The position numbers and the translations under genes were made by a program. The notes beneath the pieces were generated by a model that was not told the origin of the DNA, ran no database searches, and worked only from the letters and a program-made list of their open reading frames with translations. DNA of 64,000 nucleotides from Arenicola marina (taxonomy: Eukaryota > Annelida > Polychaeta > Arenicolidae), in contig OZ025250.1 of the NCBI GenBank assembly GCA_964019135.1, positions 53,815,357 to 53,879,356 on the forward strand, written 5' to 3'. This document shows positions 54,460 through 64,000 of the stretch, piece by piece. Each line of letters opens with the position of its first letter. The first letter of the stretch is position 1.

Positions 54460-56811
54460 TTTTTCATTTTTTTTTTTTTTTTTTTTATTGATTTAAATCA
54501 TATATGGTATATGCATACATATAACGATTTTCAACTACACCCGTTGAACACTTAAACACTTAAACACCAGAATATATATAGATCAAGACTTAAACACCAA
54601 AATATATATAGATACCTATTCAACTTGACAAAAAAAATTCTACTAAGGATTTACCCCATTTTTTAATCCTGCTCTTCTGTTCTTCATTGTCTTTGGAATT
54701 ATGGTATTCTAAACGAAAGTAACTCTTGATAACCCTTATGCAACTGGTCAATATAAGTCTTTTGCCAGTACATCTGGCCACATATATGTATCTCTTGACT
54801 ATTAATATAATTATATTTAGAAGATCTTCATTGGTTACGTTAAAAACCCCTAACATTATGTCTTTTGCGGAGAACATAGTTATGTGTCTAATATTAGCTT
54901 GATTGCGTAACCAGTTATATAAATTCGTCCACAGTATTCTCACCTCGTCACATTCCACGAATAAATGGTCTAAAGTTTCCGGATGTTTTTCACAAAGGTT
55001 GCATAAATTGTTCTCTATAATGATACAGCGATGTAGAAATACATTAGTCACAACTATTCTGTATATAATGGCAAACTGAAAATTCCGAAGCTTTTCATTG
55101 ATGGTTACCAGATATGGTAATTTATATATCACGCACCATATATCTCTGAGTATAGTCGGGCCTAGTATTTCGCTCCACTTTCACTCGTTATTACGACTAA
55201 ATTGCAGACTAATAACCAACTTTCTATATACATAGTTGCATACTTTTTTGATCGATAATAATTCTTCTAAATGTAAACACATAACAGAGTCTAATTTGCG
55301 TCTTTCCTGACGACACATCTTCACCCATTTTTTGGGGATGAAAAATACTAAAGCATAGTAATCCGCAAAATTGAGAATATTGCCAAATGTTTTTATAAAC
55401 TCGTCAAACCGAAGTGGTTCACCATTGCTATTTACTAGGTCGTTCACCCACCTAATACCTTTCCTCAACAATTCTGTCTTTCTACAAAGTAAATTATCAT
55501 TCTTCATAAAGTACGAGTTCCATAACGGTTGCCTAAGAACATTAAATAATTCATCTTGTGATTGTCTATCTCTCAACCATGATCTAAACACATCAGCCCA
55601 AAATGGATTTTTAATTTGTTTGAATCTTTTTAGAGACTTTAAGTCTAACTCCCAACATATTTTTTTGTCGTCGCATATTGTGCTACAAAACAACTGTTGC
55701 CAAGTCCCAGTACATTTTACCAATCTGTCAATCCATGATATTTTAAGAGCGAACAAGAAGTATTCTATATGAGTAAGATTAAGGCCACCTCGATCGACCG
55801 TTTGACTTCTTATTGTTCCATATAAAGTTTCGTATACATTTGTTGATGTTATCAATGTAGACCTTATCAGGTGATGTTAAGGAAGACATAACGTGGATTA
55901 ACTTTGGTAGAGCAATGGATCTCACAACAGCCGCTCTGCCTCTCAGAGACAGTTTACGTTTGCCATATGCTTTTAACATGTTTTCAAAATCCTTCAGTTT
56001 CTGATCGTAATTTAAAGAAACAATCAAAACTTTAAATTTAATTCCAAGTAGGGTGAATTCACTGACCCATTCCAAGGGCAAATCAGGGCAACGGGATTTA
56101 TCAGTGGGTCTCTATATACCAATAGTTACTGCCTTTGTCTTGTCAATATTAACACATAGACCAGAACAGTAAGAAAATAACTCAAGGATTTTTAAAGATC
56201 TTCTAAGTGATAATTCATTATTCTCAAGTAGTAAAAATGTGTCGTCTGCGTACTGACCTATAATATACTCTTTCCCATCGACGTAGATTCCTTTAATGGA
56301 TTTATCTGCCTTAATGGCATCAGCCAGGGGTTCTATTGCCAGAATGAATCTATAAGGGGATAAAGGGTCTCGCTGTCTGCAACCTCTACCTAGCGCAAAA
56401 CCTTCTGAAATATGACCACTATTTATAACATAACTTATAGGCTCTTGATAAATTAGTTTCAACCAATGAGTAAATGATTCATAGTATTTCAGTAATTCCA
56501 TCACGTACTTCCATTTTAAGGTATCGAAAGCTTTCTCGAAATCGACCAGTAATAACAGGCCAGATTTATTATTATCAATAAGGTATTGCATCATGTCGAA
56601 GAGTAATCGTGTATTTTCTCCAATAAATCGGTCCTTCAAAAAGCCCTTTTGATCTTGACTTATAATATCAGGTAAGATATTACGCAGTCTACGGGCAAGT
56701 ACTCCAGCTAAGATCTTGTAATCGGCGTTCATTAACGAAATTGGTCGCCAATTCTTCAGTAACTGTCTCGCCTTATCGCCCTTAGGTAAACAAGTAATGA
56801 GGCCCTGCACC
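54460..56811 (-). mobile_element. LINE-D, 5'-truncated L1/Tx1-like retrotransposon
   Basis: 2.35 kb in minus orientation with a T run (54,466-54,487) as the A tail and an 11-bp target-site duplication TGGAAGGTGTA (54,449-54,459; 56,812-56,822). It starts inside the reverse transcriptase. It sits only 24 bases beyond the LINE-C duplication and is of a related family. Confidence 0.9.
54620..56811 (-). pseudogene. LINE-D ORF2, C-terminal part
   Basis: It begins at GLITCLPKGDKARQLLKNWRP and keeps LLVDFEKAFDTLKW, GRGCRQRDPLSPYRF and the QYADDTFLLL box, then the C-terminal region with CNLCEKHPETLDHLFVEC. Three breaks are visible: a stop near 56,112, a frameshift in 55,779-55,855 and a stop at about 55,181. 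The segment reading MSNVDFSDMPA upstream of 56,811 is flanking DNA and not LINE. Confidence 0.88.
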
Positions 56812-56822
56812 TGGAAGGTGTA

Positions 56823-57725
56823 AATGGCGGCATGCGACGCAGGCATATCTGAAAAATCGACATTCGACATTAATCCCCAAATTCTAAAACTGATGACAAA
56901 ACAATAACAAAGTTAGTTATGTTAGGTTTAGTGTCATGCTTTTTTCAAACAAACAAGGTTTCTCCTGGTGAGATGCATGGCGTTCTCTTTACCATAATCC
57001 TTCCCATTGTCACGTTTACATTAATATGTAAATTATTTTTTTTATTTTTTTGGGGGTGGGAGGGGGGGGGGGGGATCCGCGGGTGCCTTGATGCCTGAGA
57101 GAGCGGATCATTTGTGATAAAACATATACCCCTACAAAGCGGACATTTATGATAAAGAAGATCCCCTATACTTACTAATCATACGCTGTCGTCAGCCGAC
57201 ATTTACCCCCTTATTCTGAAACGGAGGATATAAAACGGCGACATTTTGACAGATAGTGGCATTTTAGAAAATAACGACACTGAACTTAGCTAAAAGCAAC
57301 ACTGAACGTCGTGAAAATTTGGCATTCGACACTGAGAATCTTGAAAAATCGACACTGGACACGGGAGCCCTCCTTCCAGAACCTAGTAGGTATATGTCGG
57401 AGGTACCGCAATGCATGGACATCAGCATGTTGTTCAGTCCAGCACGTTACTTAAACACGTCCGGACGCCTCTGTAGAGGTAAATTGGCGTTCTCACGTCT
57501 GGACGTATCGGCGTCTTCACCGAAACCATTACGTTTTCACGTCCGGACGCCAGGACGTCAGTGAGACAACCATTGCATTGCATTCACGTCCGACAAGCGA
57601 CATGTATAAAGTGTTGTTTAGTATCGCGTTCTTGAGCTTAGCGTCCCCAAATTTGACCCCTGCTCGCATTCCCTCCACGGTGAGGCGCCTGGAAGATAAA
57701 GAACTAATGATCATCAGGCAGATTG
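56823..57725. other. No supported gene; G run
   Basis: A T-run/G-run boundary at 57,030-57,074 and repeated CGACACTGA / ACGTCCGGACG words at 57,260-57,560. Open frames at 57,319-57,564 and 57,529-57,750 show no recognisable protein. Confidence 0.4.
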
Positions 57726-57734
57726 AATTGTCTG

Positions 57735-58580
57735 CAAATTCAACCCCCACCCACCCTCACCCCCATCCACCAGACTCCTGCACTCATCCCCCCCCCCGCC
57801 CATCCACACCCCCCGTGCATGGGGGGGGGGGGGGCACGTGCCCCCCTTTTCGCCTCTAAGGGTATTTGTGCCCTGTATTGAACAAATTATTGTGCCTCCC
57901 ACCCCCCCCCCTCATGGACTCCTTTCTGCCCAGCCCCCACGCCCATCAACCCGAATCCTGCAGCCCCACCCCGAACCCACCGACACCCTTCAGATTAGTA
58001 ACCTTCCCCGCCCCCCCCCCCAGCTCACCAGCACCCACCAGACTGATACACTCTTGCCCGCACGCCACAGCCCACCGAAACCCACCAGACTTCTAAACTC
58101 CTGCCCCGCTCCATTCCCCAGGACCACCGAAGTCCGCCAGACTGATGTACCCTTGCCCGCCTACCCCAGCCCACCGAAACCCGCCAGACTGATGTACCCC
58201 TGCCCCTCCCCCACCGTTCCCCACCCACTTCACCATATCCCCCCCCGCCCCCGTCCGCCACTCCTGCTCGCCCCCATTCCAACACCCACAAGACAAGGTC
58301 TCTTGCTCCCCCCCCCGTCCACCGTCATCCACCAGACTCGAGCTCTGCTGGCCCCTGCCCCCCCCCCCACCACATCCTAACACTCACCAGACTCGCCTGG
58401 CCCCTGCCCCCTGGTCCTGCCATCCACCGGATTCGTGCTCTCCTGCGCCCCCCCCCCCCCCACCATCCTAACACCCACCAGACTCTGCTCTCCTGCTCCC
58501 TGCCCCCTCCTAACGCCCTAACACTCACCCAAACTCATGCTATTCTGGCCCTCGCATCCTACCACCCACCAGAGCTACAA
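57735..58580. repeat. C-rich minisatellite, 47-52-bp units
   Basis: Units begin with CACCAGACT(G/C) and end with CCACCGAAACC in the middle of the array (58,029-58,200). Towards the end they become shorter with CACCAGACTC...CTCCTGC. C runs of 8-12 are frequent. The open frames in it are compositional. Confidence 0.85.
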
Positions 58581-58584
58581 TGCA

Positions 58585-59474
58585 CTAAAATGATTGACAA
58601 GAAATACGGGCAGCGAGTGAGTTGTTTTTAAACTCATTGGGCCAAGATCAAAGGGTGTCATATGACCCGGTCGTGAACGACAGTAAACTGAGCGTACGTC
58701 GTGTGATGTTATGATGTAGGGCCGAAGAGGGAGACAGTGGGTGTATGTATGGGGGTGGGGGCCAACGCGGAAGTAAGTGACGAAGTACGAGCTCCTAGCA
58801 TAACCAGACACAGAATACACCGCGGCGATGGATGCCAGAAGAGTATGGCTGCTCCCAGTTGGGCTCCTGAGCGGTAGGTCTGTGACCAAGTCAGTAATGT
58901 AATATGTGAGTTATGCCTTAACTGACCAGTATAACTTAACTATAACAACCAATTAAAGTTACTCCTGTAGCAATATTGTCCCTCACACAATCTTTTGAGT
59001 GGGAGTGAGTTTAGGTAGCTAGTGCAGTACACACATATATATGGTATGCAATACATATCAAAGCATGTTAATAATACCCGTCTTATGCAACAATGGCGTA
59101 TCGCGTGCATCGTGGGAAATTGTTAATTTCTGATGTACTCCGTCATCAAAATTCGGGTTTGGCCTTAATATTGTAACGGTATTAGCCGCTAGAGCTCGAA
59201 CGTGGTGGGTGATCACATATAACTCCGTACCCAATATGTAATTTTCTGTTATTTATTTGCTCAATCAGACACGTACCCTTACAGCCTTAAACTAGGTTGT
59301 CCGTTGGGGGGCTTTCACCTCCCTGGACCCTTAATCAATGTTAATGTCAGGAGCTAACCGTCTTGCATTCAGGTTTTTTGGAAATTCACCACTACTCCCT
59401 GAGAGTTAATCATTCACACAGCACACAGGTTAAGTCACTCATACGCCGGTTTAATCTGGAGCGTCAACTAAAGG
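58585..59474. other. No supported gene
   Basis: Sequence between the minisatellite and the zinc-finger frame. It should contain the lower-coordinate end of the LTR element if the zinc-finger frame belongs to it, but I could not fix the end. Confidence 0.35.
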
Positions 59475-60113
59475 TTATAACATATTCACTTCATATTGAC
59501 ATTCCTGTGACATTGGAGGGGTTGGTGGTGCTTCCTGGACTTTTCTTCTCTTGGCTGCCGGCGCCTCTCCTCCCTCCGATGGTCGTTTCATAGGTTCCCT
59601 AGGCTTCTCCTCCAGGGTGGGGTGTGGCCCAACGCCATCTGCCAGGAAGTCCAGGTCAAGGTCTGTGAAGTCAATCGTGGGCAGGGGAAGGTCAGGAAGG
59701 TCAAAGTCAGCAACTTGGGAGGAGTCGGGAGGGGCCAGGAGTGCGAGGGGTGTGGGGTTGTATTCCGGAACTGCCAGTTGTTTCCTCTGTTTCCAGATCT
59801 TTTCAGATTCTTCTTTTGACAGGCGGGTCATATCCTTCTCCGTAATCTCGTACGGGTTGGCGCTTTCTCTGAGGCAGTTTGGAGGGGGGCTAGTTCGTCC
59901 TCTCAGCTGGGAAAGGTGGGCCTTATATGTGTGGACATGTCTGTCCAGGTCGCTGCGGCGAAGGCACCGAAACAAGCACAGCGTACAGTAGAACGGGCAG
60001 TCCTCCAAGGGCTGGTGGTGCTTGTAGATGTGGGCGATAACTTTTGTCTTTTCCCCCACAAACTTCCCACATGTACATGAATAGGCTCTTCCACCAAGAC
60101 TTGACTCCGCCAT
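59475..60113 (-). CDS. C2H2 zinc-finger protein, possible accessory ORF of the LTR element
   Basis: 212 residues, open throughout, starting MAESSLGG. Two C2H2-like fingers: C13-x-C15...H28...H32/H33, and C43-x2-C46...H59...H66, joined by LEDCPFY. The middle is proline-rich and then acidic (about 136-160, DFDLPDLPLP and DFTDLDLDFL), like an activation domain. A basic bipartite nuclear-localisation pattern follows (KRPSE...AKRRK, about 174-190). It is on the same strand as the LTR pol and starts 134 bases after it ends, so it may be a downstream ORF of that element. A separate single-exon host gene is the alternative. DNA or RNA binding is inference from the fingers. Confidence 0.65.
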   Translation of the reverse strand: MAESSLGGRAYSCTCGKFVGEKTKVIAHIYKHHQPLEDCPFYCTLCLFRCLRRSDLDRHVHTYKAHLSQLRGRTSPPPNCLRESANPYEITEKDMTRLSKEESEKIWKQRKQLAVPEYNPTPLALLAPPDSSQVADFDLPDLPLPTIDFTDLDLDFLADGVGPHPTLEEKPREPMKRPSEGGEAPAAKRRKVQEAPPTPPMSQECQYEVNML

Positions 60114-60247
60114 ATTTCTGGAAGTAGAATGAGATGACTATAATTCTGGAATCGTCCTGCAGCTTCACGTCTCTTTTTCATTCATTCTGTCATTCTTCCG
60201 TCTGTGTTAGGGGGTGGATGAAACTTAATAACCTTATCATATTTGGC

Positions 60248-63200
60248 TTAACTATGGAAGTTGCTAAACCATTTCGGTTGGTTAATTCCGGTATATCGTT
60301 TCAGCTTGTCATGGTGTATTAGCAACTTCTTCCCCTTCCGTTCCCGTTGAATGACAAGGTCCTGATCGCTCAGTTTTTGGACCACAACGTAAGGTCCCTC
60401 ATAGTTCGGCTGCAGCTTTGGGCAAATTCCCACCTTTCTGGTCTCGGCCAGACACCATACTGCATCACCAACTTTATAATCTATAAAATTTGTCTTGCTG
60501 TCGTATAGGGCTTTATGTCTTCTTGCATTTTTTCCCAGCCGTCGTCTAGCCACATGGTGGGATTCCATGAGCCTTGTCCGGAGTTTTCCTACATAGTCCC
60601 CATAAGTGTGAACATAGCTTTCCTCGGGTTCTTCGAGTACTACTTCAGCGGGTAGACGTACTTCACGTCCTAGCATTACCATGTTTGGGGTGAGTCCTGT
60701 AGATTCATGTGGTGTGGCCCGGTATGCAGCTACTAGGCATCCTAAATTTAAGTCCCAATCTGTCTGTTCGTCTTTGATGTAAGCCTTTATCATCTTTAAC
60801 ATGGTACGGTTGAATCGTTCTGTCTGGCCATTTCCTTTTGGGTTCCTGCGTGAAGTCCTTGTTTTCCTTATTTCCAATAGTCTGCACAATTCTTTAAAGA
60901 TGTCACTTTCATAGTTCCTGCCCTGGTCAGAGTGTAGGTCATAAGGGCATCCAAATCGGCAAATAACTTCGTTTAGGATCTTGTTGGCGCATGTGACCGC
61001 TGTCTGATCTGGTGTAGCAAATATTTCTACCCATCGTGAGAAATGGTCTGTCGCAACCAGTATATATCTGTTGCCTCGGGGGGTAAGTGGTAGTGGGCCT
61101 AATATATCTGTGGAGAGTCGGTCCAGGGGGGCTCCAACTCGCATATCCCCAAGAGGGGCCCTGGGGTTCTTGGTTGGGGGCTTACTTGCTGCACAGGTGT
61201 CGCAACCTTCTATCCAATTATTCACCTCTTCTCGAACCTCATACCAATAGAAGCGCTGCAACAATTTCTCTTTTGTCTTCTTTCTTCCAAGGTGAACAGC
61301 GAGTGGTGAGTTGTGCATCTGATATAAAACTTTCTTTTTCAGACTCTCAGGTACGATTAATTGAAGATTGGTTGCAGCGATATCCCTCCTGTTAAATTTT
61401 CTACATAGCAGTCCATGGCTGACTTCAAGGCTGTCCCATAAATTCCAATAGTGTCGAACAGTTGGGCTGTGGGTTGTCACCACTGCACGATCTGGCCTTT
61501 TCTGTGTCTTCATCCAGCTGAGAATTACACTGATATCAATATCCTGTTCTTGGAGTTGCTGTAGGTTTGATTGAGGGAGTAGACTATACCACGGCTGAAT
61601 GAGGCTTGTCTTGGTCTGGATTACTTTACTCGAGGCCCTGGTCGTAACTGCTCTAAGCAGGTGTCCAGGTTGCAGGGCTGCATATCCAGTCTTGATTAGT
61701 GACAGTAATTGCAGGAGCAATAGGTACACTGGCGTAAGCCAAGTATGGTTCGTCTCTGTGGTTCTTCTTGTTGCTGTTTCTGTTGTGGCGTTAAGGAATG
61801 AACTCTGCATTTCCTTGGCCCTTCGTTTACACTTGTCGCAGGGGCCGCATTTTAGCATCTCTAAGTTGTCTGCTTCAGGGCACTGGCAATCACTAGGGTT
61901 TTCACATCTTGACATAAAGTCAGCGTTGACATGCTTTGTACCAGGTCGGTATTCAACACTGAACTGGTAAGCTGACAGGATCTCCAGCCATCTGGCAATT
62001 CTGCTCTTTGGTTCCTTTAGGCTGAATAACCACACAAGTGCTTGATGATCAGTTCGTACTCTGAACTTGCGTCCCAACAAGTACTGTCTAAAGTATTCAA
62101 TAAAATATCTCACAGCCAGTAATTCTTTGTCTGTAACACAGTAGTTTTGTTCTGCTCGATTCAAGGTCCTGCTTGCATAGGCAATCACTCTCTCCCGCCC
62201 ATCTTGAATCTGCGTCAGTACACTGCCAATGCTGTGGTCACATGCATCAGTGTCCAATATGTAGTCCCCTTCATCGGTGGGATAGGCCATTATTTCACTT
62301 CCTGTTAAAGCTTGCTTCAGTGTGTCGAAGGCTTGTTGACAATCTGATGTCCATATGAACTTCTTTTCTTTCCTTGGTCGAACCAGCTAGGAAAAGTCCT
62401 TGACAAATCTTCTATAATAACTCCCCATTCCGAGAATGGATCGCACTTGCTTTACATTGGTAGGACGAGGGAACTCCATGATCTTGGCCATGTTTGAAGG
62501 GTTTGGCTTTACACCATCTTTGCTCAGAATGTGGCCCAGAAATTCAACTTCTTGTTGGAGTAGTTTGCATTTCTCTGGTTTTAATTTCATTTTCGCCTTT
62601 CTGATGCGTTCCATTACTTCCGATATTTTTGATATGTGCTCATTAAAGTCCCGAGAGAAAACAATGACATCGTCAAGGTAGATAAGGCAGGTAAGCCACT
62701 GCAAGCCTTGAAGGGCAAGTTCCATGACACGCTGGAAGGAGGCTGGTGTATTGGTAAGCCCGAACGGGGTTGTCACAAACTCGTACAAGCCATACTTGGT
62801 CGTGAAGGCTGTCTTTGGGATGTCCTCTTCTTTGACTCTAATCTGATGATAGCCAGAGGACAAATCGAATGTGCTGAATAAAGTTGCTCCAGCCACCGCA
62901 TCAATACAGTCTTGGCACCTAGGTAGTGGAAATGCGTCTACTTTTGTCACCGCATTGAGTCGTCGGTAGTCTACGCATGGTCTGATTTTCCCAGATCGCT
63001 TCCTAACTAGAACGATAGGGCTGGCCCAAGGTGAATTGGACTTTCTAATCACCCTCTGCTTCTCAAGCTGTTCAATGGCTGCTTTTTCTTCTGCTGCCAG
63101 AGCTAATGGTACACGTCTGGGGGGTTGCTTCAAGGGATGAGCATCACCTGTGTCAATGGCATGCTCAGCAAGGTCTGTTAATCCCAAATCATTTTCGTCC

Positions 63201-64000
63201 TTGGAGAATATGTCTTGATATTTGGTGAGCAGTTCTGAAATGATTCGTCGCTGTGACTTTGAGTGTCCTTCAGCTGCCTGGCGATACATAGCCTGTAGAT
63301 GGTCAGGTATTTCCGCGGGCGTCTTGCGCAGGAATGGGGGTTTACCGATTTTCCCTTGTGTCTCTTGTAGTTGAATTCGTCGGATTTGTTGGTTGTCTGT
63401 CATCTCTGTTTCACTCTCCGCTTCAGCAATCACGTCCACTTCCTCTTGATAAAAGTCTGCTCCTCCAATTAAGGTTCCTTGTTGGACTGTAGCAGGGGCT
63501 TTGAAAGGATTCATTATCCTCAGCATAGCCTGGGCTTGGCTGTTAACATGGACCAAAGTTCTGCCCACTATTAGGGGATGCCTCTGTGAGAATGTTTCTG
63601 TGGGTTCGACTAGGAAATCTCTGCCTTCCACCGGAGCGCAGCTATCTTGATCCAAACTGACCTCAATCATTGCTTCTGCATAGCCAGGTATGGTGAATTG
63701 TTGTGCAGCACACACCTTTCTTATTCGTGAGCCCACTGACTCACAAGGGATGTCCACATCATGCAGTCGGATGAGGTTCTTGCTTAGCAGGATATCTGCT
63801 GGTCCACTTTCATCGCTTAACAGGATGTCGGCTCCTAATAAACACTGGTCGGTAATATCGGCCACAATAATTTCCTTCTTGAGTGGTAGGGGTCCTAGCT
63901 GTAAGTTAAACAGGCCTTTTCCCAGCTCCTTAATCTTGTTCCCTCCAGCCCCGTTGAGTGGCCGGGTTAAGGTAGGCTTGTTTGCATCCTTTATCTGGTT
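60248..64000 (-). mobile_element. Ty3/Gypsy LTR retrotransposon, pol region (continues beyond the window)
   Basis: Fossil copy read on the minus strand from the window edge. Parts in order: a protease/N-terminal pol region (about 63.2-64.0 kb), reverse transcriptase with YLDD (about 62.5-63.1 kb), RNase H (about 61.9-62.3 kb), and integrase with its zinc-binding and catalytic core parts (about 60.7-61.4 kb) followed by a C-terminal tail (to 60.25 kb). The domain order RT-RH-IN defines Ty3/Gypsy. The pol frame shows about one break and is otherwise open, so the copy looks young. The gag region and one LTR lie outside the window, and the other LTR was not fixed. Confidence 0.9.

Noticed and set aside
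59175-59286. TGTAACGG...CCCTTACA stretch as the LTR of the Ty3/Gypsy element
   Set aside because: The ends look LTR-like but it is only about 112 bases, no purine tract adjoins it, and its partner would lie outside the window.
59551-59991. 146-codon plus-strand frame
   Set aside because: Antisense to the C2H2 protein, whose finger spacing decides the coding strand.

Overview
The window is metazoan genomic DNA. It has split genes with GT/AG splice sites, a nicotinic-receptor-type gene, and dense transposon and minisatellite content. An amphioxus-like cephalochordate is my best guess, from the style of its satellites and gene content; another marine invertebrate is possible. Most of the 64 kb is repeats. 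Few host exons can be supported.

Layout. 1-5,780 is a tandem duplication with a unit of about 3,583 bp, containing a 17-bp minisatellite, a C/T-rich minisatellite and a unique part. 5,973-10,860 is a minus-strand non-LTR retrotransposon (LINE-A, Jockey/CR1-like ORF2 with an L1-type ORF1). 10.9-25.6 kb is mostly non-coding, with short inverted-repeat elements, a 2-kb C/T-rich array (15.7-17.8 kb) and a GTTTCGGCC repeat. 25,694-27,397 is an intact, intronless alpha-type nicotinic-like receptor subunit on the minus strand. A second copy at 30.3-31.9 kb is a pseudogene. Both lie in a tandem duplication of about 4.5-5 kb. 33.56-41.44 kb holds recognisable exons of a minus-strand carboxypeptidase A-like gene with degraded active-site positions, its introns filled with MITEs, a TIR element and a THAP-domain relic.

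41,490-47,106 is a plus-strand L1/Tx1-like LINE (LINE-B) with a 13-bp target-site duplication. Its ORF1 protein carries a complete NADAR (YbiA-like, ADP-ribose-linked) domain after an RRM-like region and a degenerate zinc knuckle. This is the most striking item in the window. Its ORF2 has an in-frame deletion starting inside the FADD motif of the reverse transcriptase. 48,529-54,413 (LINE-C, full length, L1-type ORF1) and 54,460-56,811 (LINE-D, 5'-truncated) are two related minus-strand LINEs inserted next to each other, each with its own target-site duplication. 57.7-58.6 kb is a C-rich minisatellite. From about 60.2 kb to the end lies the pol region of a minus-strand Ty3/Gypsy LTR retrotransposon, with a separate C2H2 zinc-finger reading frame just downstream of it (59,475-60,113).

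How the parts relate. The receptor and carboxypeptidase are the only host genes I can support. They are unrelated neighbours on the same strand. The LINEs each encode a nucleic-acid-binding ORF1 protein and an endonuclease/reverse transcriptase. Paired repeat copies in the two tandem duplications give natural empty-site/filled-site comparisons that date several small insertions after the duplication.
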